Notes: generated from the letters alone by a model not told the origin. A stretch of DNA of 64,000 nt from Acanthosepion lycidas (GCA_963932145.1 OZ010593.1:36792411-36856410); one strand, 5' to 3'. Positions 11,011 through 23,023 are shown, numbered from the stretch's first letter. A program made the numbers and translations.

Positions 11011-13510
11011 TTTTTTCCTTGGTCTTTCTAATTCTCATTATTCTTCTGTAGAACCCAATCTCTGTTCCCTTAAGTCTCATCTTTATCCGGCATTGTATGA
11101 GGATTAATATTACACAATAGTTGAGCACACTTATCTTTGTTTCTAACAAAATGTTTTCTATTTCTTAATATTTTGTTTAGTTTCTGGGAGGCATATTTAA
11201 CTATTTCAATGTCTCTTCTAAACGTACGTAGTAAATAATATGAACTTAGTAATCTACGCTTATGACGTAGTACAGTTACTATATGCTGAAAACCAAGATG
11301 AAACTGTTCTGACCATATCTGACACGGAAAGTAACGAAGCCGACTATAATGTGTTTCATATCTATGTAGGTAACTGCAAAAAACAAATGCAATCTTTTGT
11401 TCGTGATTTAAACGCTTTGTTTCACAGAAGTTAATTTGGGCCGTGCATATAAGTAAATTTATATTGTACCGAGTGTGGCGACACTCGAGGTTTGAAAAAT
11501 GTTATTAATTAGTCCTTGTGTATAATACGCCCTCCTAATTATTAGGCTTAAAATTGGAAAACGTGCATATTCTACATGAATATTTTCGGTATTTAAGAAC
11601 AACGATTCACCGCGTGCATGAATGTATATGCATTTTTATATTTGTGTGTGTATGGGTGTGTAGCTGTACGATAGATTTTGCAAAAAATGGCCACTGGTTA
11701 TGAAAACTATGCCCGTTGAGCAATATTGAAAAGGAAGAAAAATATATTTGCTAGATGCTGGTCGTTTTGCAACATTTCAACAGAAATGTAATCTACTTGG
11801 GTAAAAATCTTCTTTGTAGGGTTTAAAAAGATTCTTCATCAAAAATATTAGAAAGTGGGGAAAAAAAGTTACTCCAATGCAACACTAAAAGAGTAAATGG
11901 TCCGTATGAATTAACCATTGGACTTCATTCTTAGGTTAAAAAGCTAAGAAAATCATTAATAATATTTATACTATAAATCTTGAAAAGATATTATAAAACT
12001 TCTAAACTTTTGGGCAATTGAAATCTCTCTTTATGTTTGATCTTACATAATGTTTCGGTCTATCAATTCTAGCTCTTTCTTCAAATGCATAATTTTTCAA
12101 AAAAAAAAAAAAAAAAGAGAGAAAATCAAAACCTCTCTTTCAAGACAAATTATACACATGAAGGACATTGATCGGTGGTAACGATGTTTTAATAGCATCA
12201 ACGAAAAAATGAAGATCAATAATCAAACAAAAAGTGGAATGATTTATATGAAAAATAAATTTAATCTAGACAACGCTGGAAATATCTACACCAAATTAAT
12301 ATTTCTTAGGTATACTGAAAGGTTCTCAGCCCGACCCCAAGAAAGAAATGACTTAGAAACATGAAACACGTGAAATTCCATAAATTCTTTCTGCTGTTCA
12401 ACACACCTCGTCGATTGTTGCTTAAGATTCATAAACTATTTAACGATTGGTTAATAAAACACTGTTCAGTTGCAGCTATCGTCCCTGAATCATTCAAACA
12501 TTTCCTCCCTTTTCAAATACGTGTTATGCTTTCGAAACAGGAAATAATCATATGAAACAAGATCTAGTAAATAAGGTAGATGGTCTGCACACTGAAACAC
12601 TAAACTTATAATAAATATCCGTCATCTTCCAATTTTGAAATTGGCGCATTGTCTTTCAAAAAGAAAACGCATTTCCTTAGCTTCTATCGTTGTTTTTGCT
12701 TAAATTCTTCATTTAACCGTCACAGAATTCTGTGACAAATCTTTGGCCTTTCACAAGTTTCGTGTATGAAAATGCTTAAGTGATCAAAAAATAGAAAACA
12801 CAGCCATAACTTTTTTACAGACGTTTGTCCTTTTCTTCAGCCATGGAGACCTCAACTGTCGTCACATCACCTTTGTTACTCCATGTTTCATGGATTGACA
12901 AATGGTTCCAAAATATTATCATTAGATTTTTGAAAAGGTTGTAAAACGAAGATGGATGTGTGTCCAATCAATATTGTTTCTGTTGGCATTCAGGTATTTT
13001 GGCACCTACTTGGCTGACAGCTTCTAAATGCCCAACTACTCATGAATTATAAATCCAATGCGTTCTCTGAATATTTCTAGTCAATTTACTAAAATCTTTA
13101 AAGGTTTGTCAGGCAGTGGTGGGGTCTCCATATAAAATTTGTCACGTCGTTTTTTTTTTTGTTATGACAGTTCAATATTTGAAAATTCGACACTTGATCA
13201 AACATACTGCGTCAGATGGGTTGGTCCTTGCCAACCGCTAGAAACCCGATGTTGTCAGCGCCATTGTTTGTAGGGATTCAAAGCTAGTGCGACTGTATGT
13301 GAACTCTGAGTAGCATGCAACTTACACTTAAGCTACACTAAACGCACCAACTTTCGTTCGCTCACCGTCAAGCAACATCGAACTTGGTTTGTAATTAGAT
13401 ATGGAACGAGGAAGTCATATCATTGTGATTCAGGGAATTACGGCCGTGCCCTTATCATTTCACTACTCGAAACAAACGCTGCACAGATAGAATCCAATTA
13501 TTTGATAGGT
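11011..13510. other. Non-coding stretch
   Basis: AT-rich to about 12820, with an A run at 12099-12115. The stretch 12820-13460 is less AT-rich and might be a worn transposon, but I could not identify a protein in any frame. No RNA gene seen. Confidence 0.4.
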
Positions 13511-13515
13511 TCTTT

Positions 13516-13526
13516 AATATATATAT

Positions 13527-13612
<86 letters not shown>
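13516..13612. repeat. (TA)n(GT)n microsatellite
   Basis: Imperfect (TA)n to about 13586 followed by (GT)13, then GTAGGCGTGTGCG. Confidence 0.95.
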
Positions 13613-13854
13613 AGGCGTGTGCGTGTATGTGGCATGTAGTTACGTATGTAATAAGACGAATTATCAAATAATATATAGTTTACACAAGAAATGTTTGATT
13701 TTAAACATAATCACCTTCCTTGTCAACGAACTTAATTGCGAAGGATATTAATCAATAAATTTAATATTATATATTGAAATACCGTAAAATCCAAGCTCCG
13801 AATTTATTATGTATCCTCTGTGAAATTATTGCTTTTTACAAGTTTCAAGAGAAA

Positions 13855-13855
<1 letters not shown>

Positions 13856-13914
<59 letters not shown>
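13856..13914. repeat. (AT)n microsatellite
   Basis: Uninterrupted AT dinucleotides, about 29 units. Confidence 0.95.
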
Positions 13915-13916
<2 letters not shown>

Positions 13917-14011
13917 TTCTGTATCGAGAGTTGTTTTTTAAATAAAAAAATACAAAAGAACTCGAGTTCATCAATCAAACAGTTCTTTCCTATTATATCA
14001 ATACAACCACT

Positions 14012-14036
14012 GACACACACGCACATACACACACAC

Positions 14037-14069
<33 letters not shown>
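14012..14069. repeat. (CA)n(TA)n(TG)n self-complementary microsatellite
   Basis: CA-rich left side, a short ATATATATAT centre, and (TG)n right side: the tract is its own inverted repeat. It abuts the inverted-repeat element that starts at 14071. Confidence 0.9.
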
Positions 14070-14070
14070 G

Positions 14071-14235
14071 ATTACAGTTAATGAGATCCAAACGATTTAC
14101 CTAATACAGATGGTCATTTCGTCCATCGGAAAAGAGTTTTTTTCCTGGACTTAGCAATGCAAATACATTTACTAAAAAAATGGACGAAATGATCATCTGT
14201 ATGAGGTAAATCGTTTGGATGTCATTAATTGTAAT
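14071..14235. mobile_element. 165-bp MITE-like inverted-repeat element
   Basis: Arms of 55 bp at 14071-14125 (starting ATTACAGTTAATGAGATCC) and 14181-14235 (reverse complement starting ATTACAATTAATGACATCC) differ at only a few positions and flank a ~55-bp loop. No coding capacity. The terminal sequence does not match the mariner, pogo or hAT ends seen elsewhere in the window, so the family is unknown. Confidence 0.85.
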
Positions 14236-14350
14236 TCACTTATATGCTCTATAAAAATAATTAAATTGAGCTCTCTTTTGTGGATCCGTTTTAATATTTT
14301 ATATTAATAGAATCTACTTGGATTACTTAACCACAGACTTTTTTTTATTG

Positions 14351-14420
<70 letters not shown>
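14351..14420. repeat. (CA)n(TA)n microsatellite
   Basis: ACACACACACACA followed by a long AT tract. Confidence 0.95.
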
Positions 14421-14423
<3 letters not shown>

Positions 14424-14750
14424 CAGTATAATTCCATGTCTTTTCTTAGAATTTCCATAATCTGACCCATTTAACCAGTCATATCTAAAAACTCTACTTA
14501 CCTTAGAAACGTAGATAACGTGCTTTTAATATATCCCCAGAACTTAAATCTATCACACTTCCTAAATAACCTGAATAATGTAGAACAACCCTCAAATTCA
14601 CACATGAACATGAAATAAATAAAACGCTCCTCTTCCTCCACATCCTACTAATGTGAAACAAAAACAAATTACATTTTAAATTTTACCGGATACTTACAAG
14701 CAAAAATTTCTATTTCCACCAGAGCCAAAACATGAAATCAAGGCTAATAA

Positions 14751-14752
<2 letters not shown>

Positions 14753-14783
<31 letters not shown>
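14753..14783. repeat. Poly(T) run
   Basis: 31 uninterrupted T. On the minus strand it could be the A tail of a decayed retroposon, but no body is recognisable. Confidence 0.9.
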
Positions 14784-14786
<3 letters not shown>

Positions 14787-15025
14787 TCAGAGCCCTTACA
14801 ATATGCAGACCAGAAAACCTTGAGGAAGAAGCGAAATACATTGAAAAAACATTGAGACTTCTTCAATGACGGCGTCATTTCATCCTCAATGCTCCGGAAT
14901 CCAGTAGGCGAAATCCACGAGAAAAACAAAAAACACTAAAAAAAACACCAAAGTTATAATCCTACACTCCAACTTTTTATCAATAAAATTGAAGAACCAT
15001 CTATCCATGCCTGATTCTAGGATAC

Positions 15026-15027
<2 letters not shown>

Positions 15028-15062
<35 letters not shown>
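15028..15062. repeat. (AT)n microsatellite
   Basis: About 17 AT units. Confidence 0.9.
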
Positions 15063-15067
<5 letters not shown>

Positions 15068-15584
15068 GAAAAACTTTTATTTTGACATATTTTTCCAATG
15101 AATTGGCGTCACTGGAAAAAAATTAATTTCAGTGAAATGACATGAGCGAGACAAATCGTGATTCTCGTTAAGCATATGAACTCTTTACGTCATCTATACA
15201 CTTGAAAATAAATATATAAAAATGAAATCAGGTTTTGTTCTTCTAATGTATATTTTGTTCAAATAAAATTATTTTTCACCTAATTAGCATTCTAAAATCG
15301 AAGTTTCCGAAACTATTTTATATATTTACTAATTCCTCATATTCTCATCTAAACTTTCATTGTGAAGAAGGGAAAATTCCATGCCTTTCTATGATGACCT
15401 TGACTGCTTATCTCAGTCGTCAACTCCCTTTTATCGCATCTCTGCAATTTATATCCGCCTTTTTTTCTTTCGACTGTGTTTTGAACTAATTGAGTACCAA
15501 TCACCCAACCTTTTGCTCTATCGGTTATCTTTTTTTCTTGCTAGATGACCTAACAACACGCATACACACACACAGTACACACAT

Positions 15585-15585
15585 A

Positions 15586-15675
<90 letters not shown>
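15585..15675. repeat. (CT)n(CA)n(TA)n compound microsatellite
   Basis: Three dinucleotide blocks in series. The following unique sequence shows no gene. Confidence 0.95.
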
Positions 15676-15677
<2 letters not shown>

Positions 15678-15944
15678 CCTCAATAAATCTATGATTACTT
15701 TGAAGTCCCTTCTAAGGACGAAACTCGTTAATTTTGTGTTTTTCTTTCAGAAATTGTCTTTTGATTACCCACTATTAGTATGATATTGATTTGTATATGA
15801 TATCTCTCAATCTCTCTCCCTCACTTTCTCTCTCTCCCTCTCTCATACACACTCGCTCTACACTGTGGTGTATCAGGTCATAGCCTTAACCGGCATTGCT
15901 GCTCTTGTTCACACAGCATGGAGGTTTTCAAGAGATGGAGAGTT

Positions 15945-16180
15945 GCTAGCCCAATACCCAAACCGGTTTTTAATTCAGAGTTCTCCTCTTCCTAGACTGA
16001 TTGCCAACCAAGGCTGAAGGGCCCAGTCTGCGCTACTATTTAACCCATAGCTGGCGAATGAAGACATTGATTCATATATTTCCCAAGGGCATTTGCGCAA
16101 AACGAAATGTAACGACTGGAATTCAAAGCAGGCTTGCCTATTTCTTGTTCCTAGCCTATAGTACACCAACTGTATAACTT
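15945..16180 (-). mobile_element. tRNA-type SINE, copy 1
   Basis: Member of a four-copy family in this window (with 18215-18352, 21720-21935, 58550-58740). Shared blocks are AATTCAGAGTT, CTAGACTGATTGCCAA, CTATTTAACCCATAGCTG and, at the head end, GGAATTCAAAGC, whose reverse complement TTGAATTCC corresponds to a decayed pol III B box. The RNA head would be near 16180 and the tail near 15945. No internal coding sequence. Confidence 0.65.
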
Positions 16181-16297
16181 CCATTATAGTTTGCGTATAT
16201 TTGTCTGTATAGACTTTTGCACATTCCCCGATGGAGCCCCTTCCCATCCAATCATGACATTTTTCTACTGTTTGTGGGTTAAGTTACTCAATTCGTT

Positions 16298-16348
16298 ATC
16301 ACTATTATTATCAGTATTATTAATTATTATTATCATTATTATTATTGT

Positions 16349-16388
<40 letters not shown>

Positions 16389-16416
16389 GGTGGTGGTAGT
16401 AGTAGTAGTAGTATTA
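16298..16416. repeat. Trinucleotide repeat cluster (ATT, TAG, TGG)
   Basis: ATT/ATC triplets pass into about nine TAG/GTA units, then about six GTG units, then TAG again. Confidence 0.95.
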
Positions 16417-16535
16417 CAACTGCACACGTCAAATTCATCTTGTGTGGTTATTCGTTTCTTTTTTTAGTTTATTTCTATATTTAGTCTCTTCTGTTTCAGT
16501 GAACATTTTATGGAGCAGAGAACATTCGCTTCAGA

Positions 16536-17700
16536 CGAACTTTTTTTTTCATTTTTCCCTTTTTTTTTTTTTCTTTTTTTAACTTATTTTCTGTTGGTGT
16601 GTCTCTGCCGTGTTCGTCTGCCAGAACCATTTTAGCTTTTGCAATCGGCTGACAGGTTGCAAATGCTCGTGGGGTTCCTCTGGTCGAATAATACGTGTTC
16701 GAGGTGTCACTGCATTGCATGCCGACCAAACAAACTCGAGAGAGGAGAAGCAATTGCTGAACGATCAGGGATGCCGTCATGTATTCTCGAGGCCAACGTC
16801 AGAGCCAAGGCAAATGCCCACGAAGAGCAGAGAAGATAAAAGCCTTTTGATTTCTTTTTTTATTTCCTTTTTCTCTTTTTTCTTTCTTTCCCCCTCTCTC
16901 TCTCTCACTCTCTCTCTCTCTTTCTCGCCCTCTTTCTCATTCAATATTTATTACTATGTTCTTCTTTTTTCTTCTTATTGTAGCTTTTTTATCTCGTTTC
17001 TCCTTCCTTTTTTATTTCCTTTTCTTTTTCTTTTCTCTTTTACTATGGCGATCTTTCTTTTTTCTTCTCTCTGTTTTTCTTACTATAGTAGTTTTTCCCC
17101 CTTGGTATTTGCCTTGTTTATTCCTTCTCTTTTTTCTTTTACCCCATCTTTTCTACTTTCCTTTTTATTCTTTGCTGATCTAATTTTCTTTCGATTTTTT
17201 CATTCATATTTCAATGTTTTCTTTTTTAATATCTTTCTTTACACTTCTTTTTTTCCCTGTTTTCCTACTTTTTTCTTTCTTTATCTGTTCTTTGTCTATT
17301 CTCTTTCCTTCTTTCTACATTTTCTCTTCTTTTCTTTATCGATTCTTTCATTTATTAATCTTTTTCTTTCCTTTTCTTTACTTCTTTACTTTTCCTGACA
17401 TTTTCCTTTTTCTCATTTTATCATTTCTTTTCTTCCTTCTTGCCTTTCTTTTAATTTCATTTCTTTCACTCTGTTTCTATTTTTTCTTTTTCGTATCATT
17501 CCTTATAATTTTCTGGAGTTTTCTTATTCTTTTTTTTTCTATCTTTTTTGTTAGTTTACTCGTTATAAAATTCTAATAGTTCATTTTTATTTTCTTTTGT
17601 TTCTTTTCCTTTTTTTTTTCGATTTCTTTTTTTTTTAGGTGGGGGTCTTTTTTGTGGTCTTTTTTTTTTGGTCTTTTTTTTCTTTCATAACTTTTATTAC
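16536..17700. repeat. Pyrimidine-rich tract (T/C on plus strand)
   Basis: Apart from an ordinary ~300-bp island at about 16590-16845, the plus strand is overwhelmingly T and C, with CTCTCT blocks around 16890-16925 and TTTTTCTTTT words to 17700. The long Phe/Ser/Leu open frames here (for example 16610-17398) follow from composition and are not genes. Long homopurine-homopyrimidine tracts can form triplex DNA, which is an inference only. Confidence 0.85.
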
Positions 17701-18214
17701 TAGTTCCTTCCTATTTTATCTGTTCGTTAATTGTTCGAATGATTTCGATGTTTTTGAAGCAAACTATGGTTGACTTCAATTTTTGTGGATTTTCTCTAAT
17801 CAGCTTTTGGCTATGGACATGTAAATATTTAAATGCCCAAACACTATTAATAGTAGATTTACAAATAAACATAGACGTTAAAGCAAATACATGCACAAAT
17901 CTGTGTGGAAATATATACATATTAGAATATCATTTTTCTGCGTTCATGCATATTTATATGCATTTACGTGTGCGTTTTATATTTCTAAATATTACACATC
18001 TATTTTTCCATATATTTTTCTGTCTCTTCTTGACAAGGAATTTCTATATTGCACGAATGCGTAGTAACTTCTTCACTTTTGTTTGAACATTTCCTTCAGT
18101 TTTATCAAGTGTCTGTTCATCTACTGAAACATTTAAATGTCTCAAGTTCTGATATTTTGAGTGCTATTATTTGACAAGTATATGTGGTTATTGGTAAAAA
18201 AAAAATAGAGGTAG

Positions 18215-18352
18215 TGAGTCTGTTGAATTTCTTTTGCTCTAATATTCTTAGGAAATATATCAATCCAACTCTCTTCCCTTGCCCCAGCTATGAGTTAAAT
18301 AGACGGGACACTTTAGCCATGGGTGGCTGCCTGTCTAGAAAAAAGATACTCT
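18215..18352 (+). mobile_element. tRNA-type SINE, copy 2 (headless)
   Basis: In opposite orientation to copy 1: CCAGCTATGAGTTAAATAG and CTGTCTAGAAAAAAGATACTCTGAATTCAA match the reverse complement of 15965-16060. The head with the pol III boxes is not recognisable. Confidence 0.6.
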
Positions 18353-18564
18353 GAATTCAACATCATGTAGAAAAGAATAAGAAATCACTCCACTACATTT
18401 TGCAAGAACGTCTTGACAATTTACAGATAAAACGAAGTTGTGGAGAGTAGTTATCTATTTACATCCTGAAGGGCCATAGCAGTAAAATTTATTTGATTAA
18501 TTTTAGGTATCTTCATTTTTATTATTTCGTTCTAGATTAGTTTGAAAGGGAGAAAACTGAACAC

Positions 18565-18640
18565 TGAATATATATACGTCAGTATTAATGCAAATATATT
18601 CTGATAAATGCATACGAAGTTGTCAGCATGTGCAGCCATC
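18565..18640. repeat. Short dispersed duplication, unit 1
   Basis: TATTAATGCAAATATATTCTGATAAAT followed by GAAGTTGTCA and a GTGCA word recurs at 19345-19425 in the same orientation, 780 bp away. No family assigned. Confidence 0.75.
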
Positions 18641-19344
18641 GTTGATCGACGTCTCTTTTCAGTAGGTTCTCGCATTAATAAATTTGAAAATTGCATCAAG
18701 AGAAACCAATACAATTTTTAGATTTATTAATTCATACATTATCCAGGCTTGCGCATCTAGAATATTGCAAACAAAAAGTGGCTCTCCAAACGGTTTTTAA
18801 TTGAGAGTGAAAAACAATAGAAATACTAAAATATTTCTTGAAAAAAAAGGAATCACCTGCGGAAGGAGAAAATGAGACTCTTAGAAGTAAAAAAAATATA
18901 GCATAATAACTGTCTGTAAAAATACTCATACGGTGATTCAAAACAGCAATCACAAGAAGTGAATTCAAGAAAAAGACTTGGTGATGTAAACAGATTTGCT
19001 GTCATTATATCTTCATTGATAACGACGAGATACTTATGGTGTAAATATTTCAACCTTGTATCACATCTGGTGCAGTCTGTAAAATACTCTATGGTGAAAT
19101 TATGTAAATAGTATGAAGTTTAATTATATGCACAGTGTTTGTTTAAAGAATTGCAATGAGATTTAATAAGGAATGAAAAAGAAGATACAGGTATGGGAAG
19201 CGGTAAGAGAGGATATGTTTTTATCAGTTAAGTAAGTTGATAGCGTTGTATTTTTCTGTACCTATTTAGCAAAAGTTTGATAATTGCAAGACTATTTTAA
19301 ATAATAACAGTATTAAAAAATGTTATGTATATATTATTATATAG

Positions 19345-19425
19345 AATGCTGAAAATATATCCGTAGATATTAATGCAAATATATTCTGATAAATTTACCT
19401 GAAGTTGTCATTCTGTGCATTAAAA
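19345..19425. repeat. Short dispersed duplication, unit 2
   Basis: Second copy of the sequence at 18565-18640, with a few substitutions and the same orientation. Confidence 0.75.
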
Positions 19426-20162
19426 ATATAACAATAATAATGATTTGATAAGGTAAAATAAATTAATTATGACTAGTGTATCCGTGCCGTAAAAAATGAT
19501 GGCATTTCTTTAAAAGTTTTAATAGCTAGACGCAATGAAACAACAGTTTTGAAACAATGTACTGAGATTCAATAAAGCGTAGATAAAGAATTCACAACCA
19601 AAATAGAGGCCAATAAATCATTTAATTAATCTGTTCCCTTTATATTTTCCAGATGTTCAATGCTATATATGATTCATTGATTATTTCCGGTATTATATAA
19701 TTCACTTTTAGCTCCATAACTTGTTTATGTTTATAGTTTTATGTATTTAATATAAGAGTGAAATAGAAAATACGTCTCGAAAGTAAAAGATTAGCAATAG
19801 AACGACTAAGACACGGTGATGACAAAAGCCTTTTTCAAGAATAAGTTGAAGCAAGATGATCACTTTATAGATAAAAAGTACCTTGTATGAAAGATATGAA
19901 CAAATAAGACTGTAATCTAGAAAATATAAGAATAAAGGAACTTATAATCTAAATGGTTCATTTTGTTCGGAAATTAATTTTGTATAAATGCAGATAAATA
20001 TTTTATATTTATAGATTTTAAAAGGACTAAGTGATGAATTTACTCACAATTTGATTTACTCACTCAAAAATTTACTAACAAGTTTATTTACCTCCCTTCC
20101 CACTACAGATAGGACAATAAATATATAAATAGACATTGATCATTATTATATGGCTTGAATAT

Positions 20163-20197
20163 TATTGTTGTTGTTAGTATTATTATATTTATTTATT

Positions 20198-20242
<45 letters not shown>
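20163..20242. repeat. (TTA)n/(TTTA)n microsatellite
   Basis: TTG and TTA triplets, four TTTA units, then about 14 TTA units directly before the CpG-containing block. Confidence 0.95.
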
Positions 20243-20830
20243 GAGTAAGAGGGCATCACCCTAACAATGTGACGTTTATTTGCAAATATGCAAAGTCCAA
20301 TATACCCATCACTCTGGCGAAAGTATGTACAGGAACTGTTTGGTGTAGTTCAATCGTGAAGTCAGGGAGTGCCAGTCGAAGGATCGTTTTGATTCAGGGC
20401 GGCAGCCCAGTGGCAGGGAGATGGAACAGCTGTATTCGAGGTCCAGTCGATCTTCGGATGTTCGCTCTTAAGAGGACCGCGTCGGCGTTCACGAAGAGAG
20501 ACGATCGGCCTTGGCAGTGCTGAGGTAGCCTGTTCGTCCTTAGAATGACGGTCGCATAAGATGCAGCTTGGTAGTCCTTAGAAGGACTATCTCATGTAAG
20601 ACGGTTAGTTAGTCCTTAGAAGGACGATCGCATAAGATGTGGCTTGGTAGTCCTTAGAAGGACTATCGCATAAGATTCGGCTAGCCTCGGCGCGGGCTGC
20701 TGCTGCTGCTAAGTTCGGCTTGGTAGAAGGACTATCGCATAAGATTCGTTCTGTTTTCCGTGGTGACGTTTTCAAACGTTTGAGTAGCCGGCAGTAACTT
20801 TCGGTCGGGTGCGATAGTTCTATGTAATAA
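20243..20830. other. CpG-containing block, unclassified
   Basis: Markedly richer in G, C and CpG than the surrounding DNA (words such as GACCGCGTCGGCG, GGCGCGGG, GTCGATC). It is bounded on the left by (TTA)n and on the right by GTAATAATAATAACA, so an insertion into or beside TTA repeats is possible. The 84-codon open frame at 20269-20523 has no recognised domain. Holds the hairpin tandem repeat described separately. Candidates are an LTR or 5' UTR of an unrecognised retroelement, a promoter/CpG island, or a structured non-coding RNA gene. Confidence 0.5.
20530..20752. repeat. Tandem repeat of hairpin units (about 40 bp, 5 copies)
   Basis: Units built as GCTTGGTAGTCCTTAGAAGG then ACTATCGCATAAGAT occur near 20536 (GTCCTTAGAATGAC), 20573, 20610 and 20651, with a shortened one near 20723 (GGTAGAAGGACTATCGC). 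The core AGTCCTTAGAAGGACT is self-complementary and would fold into a stem with a TAGA loop. A GCTGCTGCTGCTGC tract lies between units 4 and 5. The inverted core is preserved in three units. Confidence 0.85.
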
Positions 20831-21640
20831 TAATAACACTAGTTGATCTATGATACAATTTTTTCTCAAAGATAATTTATAAAATGTCTGTTTTATTTAG
20901 GCAACGAATGAATTTCTATTAGCCAAGATATATTTTCTATGGCTTACATCTTAGATCATCAAATATTCCTAGGCGTTTTATATTTTGCCTGAGATATCAC
21001 TTTTCCTGTCTTGGATGTTTCATCATAGAGCAAGGATTGGTAAGCTAGTTTCGCGCGCCATAAATCAACACGGACGCGGCGATTTGGAATCCAGCAATCA
21101 AGTTTTGTAGATCATTAATCAGTCAGTCGCGTGGGAGGGGAGTTCGTCAAACTCGTATGGTCAATAACATTTCCACTTCAACATTGTTAAGAAGAATAAA
21201 TATAGCAACCTGCGCAGAAGAGATTAGTGCCGAGTAGGGTGAATGCACAGACCAGTAGCAGCACTATCTTGATCTGAACAGTTGAAAACCAGTGGCACGG
21301 AAAACCCGAGACGACCAACAGCTGATTCGATTGCAGTAATTAGCTAGACAGTATCTACCGGTTGGGATCTACCTCTATGTAGATGCAGCACGGATTTGCT
21401 TGGAGTTATCTCCCCTATCCTTTGCCCAACTAAAAGTGTCAACATGTTTATTGATGTGGTAGGAGGCGGCGCGAAAATTAAAAGTAATCTAAGCTATTCA
21501 TAAAGATTATAATAAATCCGATACTCATACGGTGTTTGATATTTGTGGTTTTTACCAAACTAACCTAAATTTAAGCTGTGTGGTGCTTCAAAACACACAT
21601 AGATTCTACTGATAATTTTTATGATAGAATTAATCCATGA
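20831..21640. other. Non-coding stretch with a second GC-richer part
   Basis: About 21040-21480 again has CpGs (TTCGCGCGCC, GGACGCGGCG, GGAGGCGGCGCG) and a small hairpin ATCTACCTCTATGTAGAT. No frame with a recognisable protein. It could be the continuation of the CpG block upstream. Confidence 0.35.
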
Positions 21641-21719
21641 ATTGCCCCACGCCCACCCTTTGTATTCTGAGGAAAGTCGGGGTTTTCTCTCCCTTAGAAA
21701 ACCACGTGTTCCCATGATA

Positions 21720-21935
21720 ACAAGTTCAATCTACCCGGGTTTGGGAATTCAGAGTGTTACTTCACCTAGACTTCCAATCAAGACTGCCCTACTATTTAAG
21801 CCACAGCTGTGAGAAGAGATTAATTCTTATCTTTTACTAAAGATATTTGTGTGAAAGTGAATGTAACAAATTCGGCTGGAATTCGAACACGGCATATCGA
21901 TTTCTCATTTCTAGCACCTAACCACTCACACTTTC
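21720..21935 (-). mobile_element. tRNA-type SINE, copy 3 (best head)
   Basis: On the minus strand it begins near 21935 with TGGTTAGGTGCTAG, close to a pol III A box, followed about 40 bp later by TGTTCGAATTCC, close to the B box GGTTCGANTCC. The body shares TACTATTTAAGCC, CTAGACTTCCAATCAAG and AATTCAGAG with the other copies. This spacing is what a tRNA-derived SINE head should show. Confidence 0.7.
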
Positions 21936-22612
21936 AAAATTTAATAGATAATTAAACCTTTCGTTGTTTTCTTTAATTGACTTTAACCACATTTTTCTCC
22001 ACTGCTCGGAAATCTCAAATGCTTATTCGTTCTGTCTGTTCTATTTTCCGTTCTTTTTTTCTCTACTTAAACTCTTTGGCCTCATCATTTTTTTTCTTAT
22101 TCTCTTTTGCTTTACGAGTCCGTAAATTTCTTTAATGACAATACTACTTTTCAGCAGAATATTTTCCATCATTTGTTCTAAAAAAAAAAAAAATCAGAAT
22201 AAAATAACATATTCAGCAAGCCGAAAATGTCATTCATTCACTCAATTTGATTTGCAAAACGAGGTTGATGATGACGTGGCACTTTAAAATACAAACATGC
22301 ACATTACCAAAAATAAAAATACAAGAATAAACAGTAAGTGATCAATATTTCTGGTTCCCAATCGATATTAAATAGAGAGGCAATCAAAAAATACTTGAAA
22401 TTATCGATCTGTTGATGAATGAAAGAGCTTTTAATAACATAATGATATTGATCACATCAGCCACCCGTACAAAATCAAAACTATGGCAGATATACACACA
22501 CAACGATTAAAATGTTGTTTTAGTTAATGCAATCTGTGTTCAGTTTGATTCATGTCTTAATGAACATTTCTGAACTTGTGGAGATTCAAAAATAGAACAA
22601 ACTTCAGGCAAA

Positions 22613-22613
<1 letters not shown>

Positions 22614-22664
<51 letters not shown>
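22614..22664. repeat. (AT)n microsatellite
   Basis: About 25 AT units. Up to 23055 the DNA is AT-rich with further short TA tracts and no gene. Confidence 0.95.
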
Positions 22665-22668
<4 letters not shown>

Positions 22669-23023
22669 GAAAAACAGATTACTTTAAGGTACCATTATAA
22701 TAATTTATTTTACCAGAACCCATTTAAAGGACGCCGGATCATCAGATAGCACTTCCAAAAATGAAATGAAACGAATATATATATATGTATGTATGCATGT
22801 ATATATGTATGAAAAGTGTGTGTATATAAATATAAATAAATATATATATATATAATTATTTATATATTATATGTGCGGTACTTATTAGAAAACGCCCACC
22901 CCACTTACATAATAACACCAATACACGCAATCTACATAAAACCAAAATTTTAACAAATTAATCAGTTTCTCTGACGATCGCAAAAGCGTGAAACGCAGGG
23001 TCACAAACTCACATCAATCCAAC

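Noticed and set aside
10330..11434. Frames of 64-96 codons
   Set aside because: No family recognised, no splice context, no conservation evidence available.
12820..13460. Possible worn transposase region
   Set aside because: Composition suggests former coding DNA, but no catalytic or helix-turn-helix motif could be read in any frame.
13455..15098. Open frames with long IYIYIY or THTHTH runs
   Set aside because: Direct translations of TA and CA microsatellites.
16610..17398. 262-codon open frame, Phe/Ser/Leu-rich, membrane-protein-like
   Set aside because: It lies almost wholly in the pyrimidine tract; T/C composition alone gives such a translation and keeps stops rare.
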